A stretch of DNA of 64,000 nt from Arthonia radiata (lineage: Eukaryota; Ascomycota; Arthoniomycetes; Arthoniales; Arthoniaceae), in the NCBI GenBank assembly GCA_002989075.1, contig PSQN01000010.1:124001-188000 (forward strand). The letters are read 5' to 3'. The position numbers and the translations under genes were made by a program. Shown in pieces: positions 33,617 through 44,090 of the stretch (positions within the stretch are counted from its first letter, which is position 1; each line of letters opens with the position of its first letter). Below the pieces are notes generated by a model. It saw only the letters and a list, made by a program, of their open reading frames with translations. It did no database searches and had not been told where the DNA came from.

Positions 33617-35234
33617 TCACCCGGACACTCGTGGCTTCTTTGCCAAGCGAGGATCGGTAGTAACGGCTCTACGCTCCTCAGCCTCTTGTCGCTTTATGCT
33701 CTCGTCCAAGTGATACACTTTGCTGACCAATTGTAGTTGCTGCTGTTCGTTATTGTGGATGATAGCACCGACGTAAGCGGCGGCTTGAGCAAGCTTCTCC
33801 TTGTCGCCATAGTTCTTGGAAAGCTCGGCCGAAATGTTGTTCAAATCTTGCCTTGCCTGGGCAAGCTCCTGCTTCTCTTCGTTCAAAGTCGCTCGTCCCG
33901 AGGTCGGCGCATTAGCGATGATATTCTGAGAACTCTCTGGCCGACTGAAGGGGTTCAGTGATGGAATGTTGGTGCCTTCAGTGCTGCCATACGTATTGCG
34001 ACGAGGATTGGAGCTCGCTTGAGCATCTGTTTCAGAGGCGCGGATGCCATCGAGTGTTGGAGCCTCCGACTCATGACCAAGATCCTGCTGCTCCAAGAGA
34101 GGTGGAAGCTCGGAGCTCAGTTGTTGTAGATGTATGCCAGCCTCAGCCAGGAGATCTTCGCTGCGGTAGTGGAGGCAGACAACGGCCAACGGCTTCAAAG
34201 CGATGAGCGTGGATTCGAGCCATTTGTTCGCGTCCTTGATCTCAGTATGGTTCATGTTCCTCTTGGAAATGATCTTTGCGAAGAGATCAGCATCAAATGG
34301 CGCGTCTTCGGGCACGTTGAGCAGTCTGACGGAAGGATCCTTGTCTTCTTGACATGTCCTACCAAGGAAAGTCAGTAGAGAAATCTGGGAAGATAGCAAA
34401 CAGAGAAGCTGATAGAAAAGTCAATATATTTACCTTCCGCGCCGCGTCTTCTCGGGTACATCTAGGTGGAAACTGTTAGCTTGACGCTCTTGGGTGGTGT
34501 TTCAAAATGTGTCGAAGACACCATAGACCTACCACAGGGGTTGATGCGAAGCTCCAGTGAGCCAATTGCGTCACGTATGGTGTCAGCGGGAGTGCTTGAG
34601 ACGGCGCTGCCCCCGGGGTTTTTGACAGTCGACCGTAGCTGAGCGTACTTCCAGATCTTGTTGCCGAATGACCAAACGTATCGAATGGCGCCTCTGAACT
34701 CCGCAACACCGTTGAGAACGCGGTACGGTCGAGGCATGAATCGCATGCGATAGCGTCCGTCTACAAGAAAGTCGAGCTGGACCCGCTGGGCATCGTTGAC
34801 ACGGAAGGCGTATTTGAATACTAGGCGCTGATCCGGCTTTACGCCCACGAAGCTGCGCCTGCACATGATCGTCAGCAAGAGCAAAAGGGCATTGATGAGA
34901 AATACAGAACGTACTTGAAGGAAGCATCTGAAGCTCCATTGTCCTCGGCTTCTGCGCAGTGCGTCACCACCACCTCAGCGCTGGTCAATGTCGAAGGAAT
35001 CTCAGTGTCGACTGAGACAACCTGGGTACACAATGTCAGCACAGATAGTTCTGTACAGCGTCAACACTGGTTACACCCGCATCCGAGCCGGTCTTTCCGG
35101 AGCAGTGCCGGCAAACGGGCCGCTGAAATGATCATAAAGAGGTACAGAACCAAATGCGTGGATGCTCTGAGACTTACCCCCTCGAGAGAGCTTTGGTCGA
35201 AGCGGAAATGCATGCTTTGGGAGTTGTGGAACAT
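33617..35234 (-). CDS. DUF7918-like coiled-coil protein D6
   Basis: Six minus-strand exons: 35234-35178, 35122-35075, 35021-34915, 34858-34533, 34461-34434 and 34358-33617; 435 residues. The 28-nt fifth exon keeps frame. The second exon is the least certain; skipping it also keeps frame. Markers: R-V-Q-L-D-F-L-V-D-G (96-105), the strand G-S-L-E-L-R-I (170-176), and K-P-L-A-V-V-C-L-H-Y-R-S (244-255), followed by a Ser/Pro linker and a coiled coil of about 80 residues near the end, then a basic K-K-P-R-V tail that could be a nuclear signal. No break is seen. It is the only member of the 23-38 kb group on the minus strand. An ATG further upstream at 35318 is open in frame and is a possible start. 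Confidence 0.75.
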
Positions 35235-36681
35235 GATAAAGCGAGAACTGATGATGCAACGAGTAAGCTGTTGAGGAAGAGAGAAAGTGGATTTCGTTGA
35301 TGTTTGTGCACGAGTCACGTCAACTTATCTCACGTGAAGCAAGACTCACCTTTTGCCTGTCAACAACGCTTTCACTTGTCATCTTCCGCAACGCACGATG
35401 GAGCTTGATGCAAGGCTGCGATATCTTCATGCAAGTTCAAAAGGCGGGAGTGTACTGTGTTACGAATTAAAAGGCTATCTTGTTTTTCATAGATCGCGCT
35501 TGATGCTTGCAGCGACATAGGGTATTAGTAACTCAGATGAAAGCTGGCACGGTTGTTGTCGTGTCTTATCGCATCAACTCCGTCGGCTTTTCTCGTCATG
35601 TGCTTCCTACAGATAGAAGTGCTTTGTGAGACTATATGTACAGATTGAGGGTCGTCTTAGCTTCTCCGATCGTTTGTGAACGGGTACTGACGCTCAACAC
35701 CACGTGAAGGTGCGACCCTGTCGTTGAGCGTCCTGCGTGGCTAAGTTGCCAGGCTTGACTGACAAGGTCTCAAGCTAGGGCAATCTTGTGGCCGCCGACG
35801 ATAACCCAGATCGTTCCAGGGTCGCAAGCGTGAACATCGACGCGTCGTTCGATGCACCATCATGCCGTTCGCAATCCTCGACCCCACACAGGACCCATCA
35901 TAACGTCTCCGAGCCATATCTGCGGCCTATGGTGATGATTTCAGAGCGGCATCCCACAACCGGTGCCAGACCTTCGCACGATCCTCGTGAAGTGCAATAC
36001 GAGGACCATCCAGCCGAACACCATGCAACCCCGGTGACAATCAACACAGTCGCGCTCGTCTTTCTCACAGTCGCCGACGGTCCTTCAAGAAAGACCACAA
36101 ACGACCATCCAGCTCGAGCAAGTCCGACCGCAACAGATACTTTCGAAAGACATCACTCCGGAATTTGCAGAAAAAAGAAGAGAAGAGAAAGTTGAAGCAA
36201 GCGCGAGGTTGTTTTTGAAAGGAGTAGCGATTACACTAAGCCTAATACGGACTAGCGGATAAATAGTCTTGGCGGTTACCACTGCCATCCGTGTCACCTC
36301 CTTACAAGCTGCACTTGCGAATTCCACGCCCGAGAAACGCGCATCCTGTTCACCCACAGCAATGATCAAATGCTCTAGAACTATTGTCGATTCGATGACA
36401 CGGCCCACGGCCTATGGGTCTCGCCCGGGGCATGTACGTCGCCTTGCCGATAATCTTACACTTCCAGCAGCTTGTCGTCCCAGGTGAGGCCGCTGTGTAT
36501 CACAATTTACTTGTCACCTCACTCGCTATTTTCGTTCGTCAAACCCTCATCGCGGATTAGTGATGCAATGTCTTGGCCTGGTGACTTCCCGTAACCCCGT
36601 CCAGCAGCTGTGCTCTTGCAAACCTCTTCCGAAATCCTCAGCACCGTTCAAGATTATATCTTCAGTCGCATTACGGGTGAC
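35235..36681. other. divergent spacer D6-D7
   Basis: About 1.4 kb holding the promoters of D6 and D7. One open stretch on the plus strand, 35788-36195, reads R-V-A-S-V-N-I-D-A-S-F-D-A and later V-A-L-V-F-L-T-V-A-D-G, which faintly recalls D-family segments, but no strand motif lies between. I do not call it a gene. Confidence 0.4.
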
Positions 36682-38489
36682 ATGAAGTTTCCAAAACCTG
36701 TCCACGGTCTCTTGGCGGTTGCGCATCTGCTGTGCGATGGACAATACTGCAATGAATCTCCGCAGCAGAAAGACGAAACTCGCATTGAGAGCTTCGTTCC
36801 CGTGAACTCGAAGAAGAGAGTCGCGGTCCTGTACGAGATATACTCCCATGTAGTGTCCAACATTCGGGTCGACTTGGCGATTGACGACGTCGTGTACTAC
36901 AGTAAAATCTACCGGGATTTCAAAGGAGGAGTCACTTCCGTAATCAAGAACGTCTGGATCGGGCGCAAGGATCGGTTCTACTGGGCTTTCCTACGCGCTG
37001 GGCATTGAGGGCATTCCATCGCCGGGGTCTATTTCTGGCACCGGAAGCTCACTCGGAGAAATTGAGCTACGCATATCCTCAAGCAGCAAGCAGCAGCTCG
37101 AGCTACCCATGCAGATACGGTAAGATGTTGCATGACCCTATGAATCGAAACGGTCCGCTAAATGTCAAGCCTTAGCCATTGCCTCGACGTCGATCACATC
37201 AAGACAGATGCTTCGAGCGCCCATCCGAGATCAAAGACTCTGAACGACGTCTTCTGGTTCCACTCCCACCATCGCGTCAGAGACAATAGCTTTGTCCAGC
37301 AAGCTCGTGACTTGTTGGTCACTCATCCTCCGAAGTCATCATTGCTCACTTTTACGTTCGTCTGCAGATCACGCGAGTTTCTAAAGCATATGGAGCTGCA
37401 TCCCACTCGCGATCTCACGTCAGCTCATCTTAGCTCTGAAACCTCCTCGATACTGAGGACTGTGTTCAACGACGGGGCTTTAAAAGCTTCATAAACCCAG
37501 ACATTGCTCAAAAGTTCTTCGTTACCGAGCACACCGCCACTTCTCAGTCAATCTTAGCTCCCCAGCTTACCATCGCTTCCCATGAGCCCGCGATCTCCCG
37601 GGATCCTACGTTGACCCAGCGAGTGATCTCACCTCATAGGGCCGTACCTTCACAGCAAGGCGCCATGGCTCCGGGCAATGAGTCTACCGTTGCAGATGAT
37701 CCATCCGCGTTGCGATCCTCACGCATAGCTGCGGGACCGTCCGAAACTGCTCACCAGGCGATAGCTCACCCAGTGGAAGAGAGACAAACCGACGATCGCT
37801 CCTTCAAAGAGATGTCCAAATCCTGTAAGAAAAAGCTCCGCAAGCGCAAAGCGGCCGAATCGGGCTTCAAGGATGCCGCTGCCAGCAAGCGAACGAAGAC
37901 TCAGCGTTATGTGGAGAACGATCTTGAGCAGGAGGCGTCTAGAAGTCTGCAAGCAGCCACACAGCAGGCAGAAGAGGCCACAGCAGCAACAACAGAGGCG
38001 GCGAGACCTTCAGCGAAGGAGGCTACGTTGCCTGCCGAAGATACCCCATCTCAGTCAGCAACGATTACTCCACAAGAAGGGCGCAGTACGCAGACTGAAG
38101 CAGGGCCAGCCGCACTGCCCACGCAAGTCATTCATAGGCCAATGCGTATTCACATTTACGTCACTGACCACGAGATCGTAATCGAAGCTCGCGAGGAGCT
38201 CCCTGCGCCAGCGCCATCCAACACCTTGAAGCGCAAGGCGAAGGACGAAATTGAATCTAGCGCGAGCAATGATAAGCGTATGAAGCATGTGACTCTAGCC
38301 TTGAGGCCTCGAGCTCCCAACGCCGTCGCCGGAGACGATACGAATCCATCGGCCCCCCAAACAAGCGCCTTGACTACGGAGGCAGTTGATTCGGTCTCCA
38401 GAGAGGATGGTTCTTCGGCTGGCAAGCCGCGACTAACAAGCGTCCAGCTGCGCACGAGCGAGGATGGCAATGTGGGACAATGCGATTGA
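36682..38489 (+). pseudogene. DUF7918-like gene D7, broken by frameshifts
   Basis: The family plan is complete but spread over three frames. From the ATG at 36682 the first frame gives N-I-R-V-D-L-A-I-D-D (60-69) and R-F-Y-W-A-F-L, then stops at 37006-37008. The next frame (about 36995-37119) gives G-E-I-E-L-R-I. It ends at a good GTAAGA donor, with an acceptor at 37175. The exon after that gives S-S-L-L-T-F-T-F-V-C-R-S (37321-37375) and stops near 37492. A third frame, open from about 37460 to 38489, gives an Ala/Glu/Lys-rich carboxyl part. Neither frame change has a GT-AG intron that explains it, so one-base changes (mutation or sequence error) are likely. The last ORF alone (37611-38489) may still be expressed. 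Confidence 0.55.
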
Positions 38490-38938
38490 GCAGTCAGGAG
38501 CACCTAGGTTGCTGAGAATGGTGAGGGCTGTTAGCTTGTACAATGGCGGAGGTCTGCAGCGCCATGTTCCATGAAAGACGTATCTCGACCTTCTGGTAAG
38601 CAGATGCTGCAGCTGAGTTCTGGCAAAGACGGAGCTTTCGCGAAACTGCATTATCAACGCACGAATGCACGAGAATGACAGTGTAGTCACGTCTAGCGCA
38701 AATACGGTAGTATTAGTAGGGTATAGCTGTTTCCAATGGATGCACTGAATACAAAGGTTGTCTAGTCAGCCGCGATCAGTCAGACTTTCTTGAGCTTCAC
38801 TTTTCCTGGCTATTTGGGCGTGCGCTTTACCTTATTTGGCCTTTCGATGTAAACAAAGGTTTGTTGGTACCTTCTTCTTTATCTGATAATCCAGGTGCAC
38901 ATCTCACAACATCTTCTCATCAACGTTACGATTTCAAG

Positions 38939-39492
38939 ATGTCCGACAAAGAGAACCACATTGGTAGGTCCCTGATTATCGGCCTCTGCAAAGCTCCCTT
39001 CGTTTTCCCCTGAGTTACCATTCTACCAGTCTCGCCGTGCCTACTACGCGATACCCGCAGCATTCTTAGCCGCTCACTCTAGGTCTTGAATATGGACTGC
39101 CTGCTGACGACCGAATCACAGAGATGCAAACCACAATCGACCAAAACACCAAGAAACTTCAGCACACCTCTCTCGAGCCCTCTCACCATGACACCGCCAC
39201 CACGTCACCCAAACAGCTTCAGCAATACGAAGCCGAGGTCGAGTACATAGAGCAAGAGATCATGAAGACTGTCGCCGCCATGGCAGTGGAAGACAAGGCG
39301 AGGAAGCGCGCCCGCGAGGATCTGAAAGCGCGATGTCGCTGCGCTAGCCGAGAAGGAGGCGGAGATGCAGAAGCTCGAAGCGCAGGCCAAGGAGTGGGAG
39401 GCTCGACTCAAGGCGAGGGGCAAGGAAATGGGGATGGATTGGAATTGAAGGCAAGTGTCGCGGCCGCGGGACGTGGACGACCGCACACTTAG
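38939..39492 (+). CDS. small coiled-coil protein D8, carboxyl end frameshifted
   Basis: Two exons, 38939-38963 and 39083-39492, with a GTAGGT...CTCTAG intron; 144 residues as read. After the start M-S-D-K-E-N-H-I the protein is helical, with Q-Q-Y-E-A-E-V-E-Y-I-E-Q-E-I-M-K leading to E-D-L-K. From there the frame turns into a Gly/Ser-rich tail, while the neighbouring frame continues as a perfect coiled coil (A-E-K-E-A-E-M-Q-K-L-E-A-Q-A-K-E-W-E) to a TGA at 39446-39448. One extra A in the run CTGAAAGCGC near 39325 would explain this. The coil resembles the tails of D2, D3 and D5, so this may be a family tail without the folded domain. Confidence 0.6.
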
Positions 39493-39658
39493 GCCATTGG
39501 AGCGCAAGATTGCGCAGAGTTTGAGGTTATTTGCGAATGTGGCATGAAGCGGAATACGTAGTCTTTGAAGCCGCAATGCAAGACTGTCCGTTGCCTCATT
39601 GCACTTCACAGGGTAGAGTATGCGCCTAGAAAAGAGGGCTGAGGAGTGGAATGGACTT

Positions 39659-39880
39659 GCGTTGCATACAGACTATATTATGCGTTGCATACAGACTATA
39701 TTATGCGTTGCATACAGACTATATTATGCGTTGCATACAGACTATATTATGCGTTGCATACAGACTATATTATGCGTTGCATACAGACTATATTATGCGT
39801 TGCATACAGACTATATTATGCGCTGCATACAGACTCCATCATGCGCTGTATGCAGACTCCATCATGCGCTGCGCTCCTGG
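39659..39880 (+). repeat. 23-bp minisatellite
   Basis: Seven perfect copies of a 23-bp unit (begins GCGTTGCATACAGACTATA, ends TTAT) from 39659 to 39819, followed by two copies with several changes (39820-39865) and a partial one. Since 23 is not a multiple of three and the unit has no stop in any plus frame, all three plus frames stay open across the array, producing three overlapping ORFs with the same 23-residue period. I read these as artefacts of the repeat, not as genes. Confidence 0.95.
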
Positions 39881-42800
39881 TGAAGACAGTTCAACCCCAG
39901 AGTCAGTATCTCATTCTCCACTGCATAGAGAGGCCCAGAGCTACTATCTGCGTTCACATGGACCTAAGCATGAAGATTATCTGCTTGTTGCCTCGCTTGA
40001 TACGCAGATGGAGCGCTGAGGAGATGGAGACAGGTCCAGCGAGGGCATCAAGGGGCATCACGTGACAGCCCTCGCCAAGCGACGCGGCCACTAGTGCTTA
40101 GCGCCTGCACCTAGCGCCTCTCCTTTTGCTACTTGATTCAGCACTCACGCTCTCTCCTTCCTTTCCTTCTTCCTTTTTTTCAACTCACGCGTTGTCTGCT
40201 GCAAACCACCCTGAGGCGTGCAACAAAAGGCCACTGGCGGCCATCGGCTTCGCGTAATTCGCTCACTGTTCTCTGCAGTTCGTGAGTTCGCTCTGTTTCT
40301 GAGTATGATTGCGGGATCAAGTCTACCAATACGTCAAGTGGGATGTCTGCGGCAAAGCTATCGCGGACCTCCCAAGGTGCCAATGGGTGCCAGCGGGATG
40401 GACTCTGTTGATCCGCATCTGCTCAAGAAACGTCTGAGTTATGCTCAGCAGGCCTTTCCAAGATGCCAATTGGGGTGTTAGCGGATCGACCATTGCGATT
40501 CACAGACAAGAATTTGCAGGCATGACCGCGCTTTGATTCTCTGAATCCTCCTGCTCTAGGGCGGGCAGGCCGTTCCAAGACGTCGATTGGGATGTTAGCG
40601 GAACGGCCAAAGCGCAAATGCAAGCCGACCGTGTCTTCACGGTGCACGAAGGTATTGTTGACATGATAGCTCTAGCACTTGACCGACGAGATCCTCTCGC
40701 CAACGGTCTGCTAGGGTGAAAGAACATCTGAGCGCCCAGCGAAAGAGTCGAGCCTTCCCGCGGCGCTGGGTGTAAGTACACAACAACGAGCTTACGCTTT
40801 GAGTGGAAACCAATACGACTCCAATCAACTACTTCATCATCATGCACCAGATCCTGGTAACTCTGCCTTCATGTTCAGACCCAGTCTTCTCAGTGATCCC
40901 AGACGATGACCGCATACTCGGTTATACAATGATCTACTTGTTGGCTTATAGAATGCACACCTTTGCGAGCTTTGCGATTCGAAGTCAATTTCAACGCTTC
41001 GCCTCCCACTATTTTCACCTCTCTCTCACTCCACCTTCTCAAATTTTAAACGGTTTCCTACTTTTGGCTCCGCCAGGTTTCCCTTCTCCCACAACTCTCC
41101 GAACTTTGACTTTACAACTTCATTGAGCCGCCAACCTCATTCCAAGCGACAGCCATGCAGGAGCGAGACGAAAAGAAAGGCAAGTCTGAAGCAGCACATC
41201 TACTACCTACCATGCGTTGCCATACGAAGTCATTCTCCTCCAGCTTGCTGGCGCTGCCAGACAAGAGCTCCGACTCATGCAACACCATCCTGCGTACCTG
41301 ATCTGCGATAATCTTTATGCTAATTATTCTGGTAGAAGCGGTCGATCGCTCGAAGTCTTCCACTAACGTACGACTGGACTCATCCCCCACAAATACCGTG
41401 CAAGACCGAGATGAGAAGACAGGTAAGACTGAAGCACCGCATCTACTACCAGCTTTCTATTGCAATATCACATCCACTCTCGTTGACTTCCGTGCGTTGT
41501 CGTCGCGAGTTCGAGGCCAATAGCTCGTCCGATCCGACCAGACAGATCCGGGACGACGTACGCTAAAGACTGCTCCAAAAGGTCTTCACGTTTCTTTCGT
41601 ACTTTCCTAAGCCACACAAGATCACCACTAGTGCTTCTATTCCCGTGTGAACGTATCGTGTACCTTGCTTTGCAGCGTTCTTGTTATCATAGCAACCACC
41701 TCTCTTCCGATTCGTCGAGAAGTCCCAGCCGTCTTGCGCTAGTTCCGATAGAGGTGGGGCGGCCACCACCTGCTGTTTTGTATCTTGCGATTACAGAGAG
41801 GACACATCCCGAGAGGCCCTCAAAAGCAATGTAACAGTAGACTTGAGTATTATGTGCACCCATAGTGAGCATCCACACGCAAATTCCCGCATTCAGCATC
41901 AGCGTTGTGGTTTCAAGAAAGGATGGCCATGTTACTTGAGCACGATTAGTGCCGCACCAAAAGTCGATCTGCAGACCTCAACTCAAAGAGCCTTCAGTCT
42001 CCATACAAGTGCCAAACATATAACCCGTCAAATAGGAGAAGAAACAGATGAAAGCGATTGGCTTCAATACCTTCCCTGCTTTGACTGCTCGAGATGTAGA
42101 AGTTCGTACGCTTTGATTTCGTACCGTCCCGGTAGACAGCACACTACACCGCTTGATTTTCTGGAATTGGGCGCGCGATTCGGAGCTTCGGAACAATTTC
42201 AAAAGTGACACTTGAGCTTGAAAAATGTAGCTTAAGGAGTTGGTTTATCTTGCGCTGGAAAACTTGAGCCCCGGAATTGGCCGTGAGGATGAGTTGGCCG
42301 ACGAAGTCGGGAACAAGGCGAACCACGAGATGAAACGTTGCGGGCATGTTCACGTTTTCTGAGATCTGCTAAGATGGCCAATAGTGAACAGACCGAAGCA
42401 TCAGAGCACATGAGCTACCTGCCAACGACTCCTCGAACGATTATCAATTGTACGCTCCAACGCTCGCTATTGTCTGGCGGGATCAGTCTGGAAGTGGTGT
42501 TGCACTACGAAACGGTCGAACTTGCTACAGAATTGAGAAGCGTGTGAGTAGGGTCAAGTGCATCGTAGGGTAGGGCTGTGGGGCATCAAACGATACACTC
42601 TGGTCGGGACTCTGCACAGCTTCTACCGAAGCTGAGATGACATTTCTCCGCACCTCGGCAGGTGATCAGGCTCACTTGGGCAGGTTATCAAGCTCGCTTG
42701 GTCCGAGAACGTTGTCGGAAATTGTGTGAGGCTCTAGAATAAGGGTATGTTACCTAGGGTTGCCCGGGTTGTGCTGGAAATTCACCAGGCACCACTTGAC

Positions 42801-42949
42801 ACCAATTAGCCCAATTCGGTAATTGTCAGGATGCCCCCCTCTGAAAATTCTTCCCTTGACGCGTCACCCTCCCTCCTCCTTTCTTCTTCACCGGCACCCT
42901 CATCAACCCTCTGCTTTTGTTCTCTTCGTGAAGAACAAGCGATTCAATC
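39881..42949. other. repeat-rich region, no gene supported
   Basis: About 3 kb. Three degenerate copies of a segment with the word TGGGATGTTAGCGG or close variants lie at about 40320-40356, 40451-40491 and 40568-40608; on the minus strand they read R-S-A-N-[IT]-P-I-[DG]-[VI]-L-E or a relative of it, in one frame broken by a stop. A second duplicated stretch, G-A-G-A-Y-G-A-R-A-A-G in pattern followed by CATCTACTACC, lies at 41157-41211 and 41399-41453. Plus-strand ORF 42338-42547 has no clear partner. No gene model holds together. Confidence 0.4.
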
Positions 42950-44090
42950 ATGTCTTTTCAGCGACCTGCGGATAAGACTATGGATGATGCATTGGACATT
43001 GATTTCGGTACAGGGACTTTAGGTTTGACGCCGGACCAAAAAAGATTAGCTCGTCAAGTTTTGACCTTACTTGATGTTGATGGTCATACCGGCTTTTTCT
43101 GGAAGGCTGAGGGTCAATGATTGGTTGCCGAACGGTAGGACAGATCTCGCCTTTACTAACGACCACATAGACGAGAGAATCGGCATGGGGTTTTTTAACG
43201 GCCGGAATGGCGTACCGATACCATCCAACCAGACACTCGTCATACCAAAGACAGAGCCTGTCCATTCGACCGACCAGCGATTGATCGCTACAAGACCAGC
43301 CGACCAGCAGCAGGCAGCGGCTCCCAGAACAGCATTTCATCCAGGACCGGAGCCTAACGGCCGTTATAATTTTGAGTATCGACAAGAAAGCCGCTCCCGC
43401 CGACATCGGGACAACCGCAGTCGCGCTCGTAGTCGCGGGCCGCGAGGCAATCAAAACCAAGGATCTCGACGACAGAGCACCGGACTCTTTAGCACCGGAC
43501 TCTTTAGCACCGGACTCTTTAGCACCGGACTCTTTAGCACCGGACTCTTTAGCACCGGACTCTTTAGCACCGGACTCTTTAGCACCGGACTCTTTAGTGT
43601 CGGACTTTTTAGCGCTGACGAAACTGCACCCCGCCGTCAGGCCCTGTCAGGACCCCAAGGTTTGCAGCCAGGACCTGCGCAAGGATCTCGGCGACAGAGC
43701 ACCGGACTTTTTGGCGCCGGACTTTTTAGCGCTGACGAAACTGCACCTCGCCGTCAGGCCCTGTCAGGACCCCAAGGTTTACAGCCAGGACCTGCAGGTG
43801 GCTTTGGCGCTGCCAATAGACCTGATGTCAACCAACAGCCATATTTTGGCGGTGTACCTAACCCCTACCAGCAAGGCACTATTGCTCCGCAGATTAAAAT
43901 GGAAGAACCCTCGGAGACCGAGGTAACCGACCCCAATGCCGCTGTTGTCGTTCGACAGCAGACCGGAAGCGACAGTGTTTCCAGTAATGTGACTACCAAC
44001 ATGCCCGGTCCTACTGAAGGAAGCGATCAAGGTCCAAATTCTTTCCTCGCCCAAGCGGCAGCCCAGCAGCAAGGTGGCAATGCGGGTTAG
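42950..44090 (+). CDS. disordered protein with TGLFS pentapeptide array
   Basis: Two exons, 42950-43112 and 43171-44090, joined by a 58-nt intron (donor GTCAAT, weak; acceptor ACATAG); 360 residues. The start M-S-F-Q-R-P-A-D-K-T-M-D-D-A and a short helical-looking segment (D-Q-K-R-L-A-R-Q-V-L-T-L-L) are followed by Gln/Pro-rich and SR-rich parts, then T-G-L-F-S repeated eight times, then S-A-D-E-T-A-P-R-R-Q-A-L-S-G-P-Q-G-L-Q twice, in a larger duplication that also contains T-G-L-F-G-A-G-L-F-S. The tail is Gln/Ala/Gly-rich. The GLF(G/S) pattern resembles FG-nucleoporin repeats, but the protein is small, lacks a nucleoporin domain, and may simply be a fast-evolving disordered protein. The amino-terminal exon is the uncertain part. 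Confidence 0.65.
43476..43610 (+). repeat. 15-bp coding tandem repeat (TGLFS)
   Basis: Eight identical copies of AGCACCGGACTCTTT from 43476 to 43595 and one diverged copy to 43610. The copies are identical even at third positions, so the expansion is recent. A related single copy occurs at about 43696-43725 inside a second, larger direct repeat of the flanking coding sequence. Confidence 0.95.

Noticed and set aside
39659-39880. CRISPR-like array
   Set aside because: The units are directly adjacent with no unique spacers, and the genome is eukaryotic; it is a minisatellite.
39620-40065. Three overlapping plus-strand ORFs of 88-139 codons
   Set aside because: They exist only because the 23-bp repeat has no stop in any plus frame; no start context, no splice partner, no domain.
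43071-44090. Gene start at the ORF start (43071)
   Set aside because: The first ATG of that ORF has poor continuity; a 163-base upstream exon with a plausible intron gives a better amino end. Kept as uncertain in the feature.
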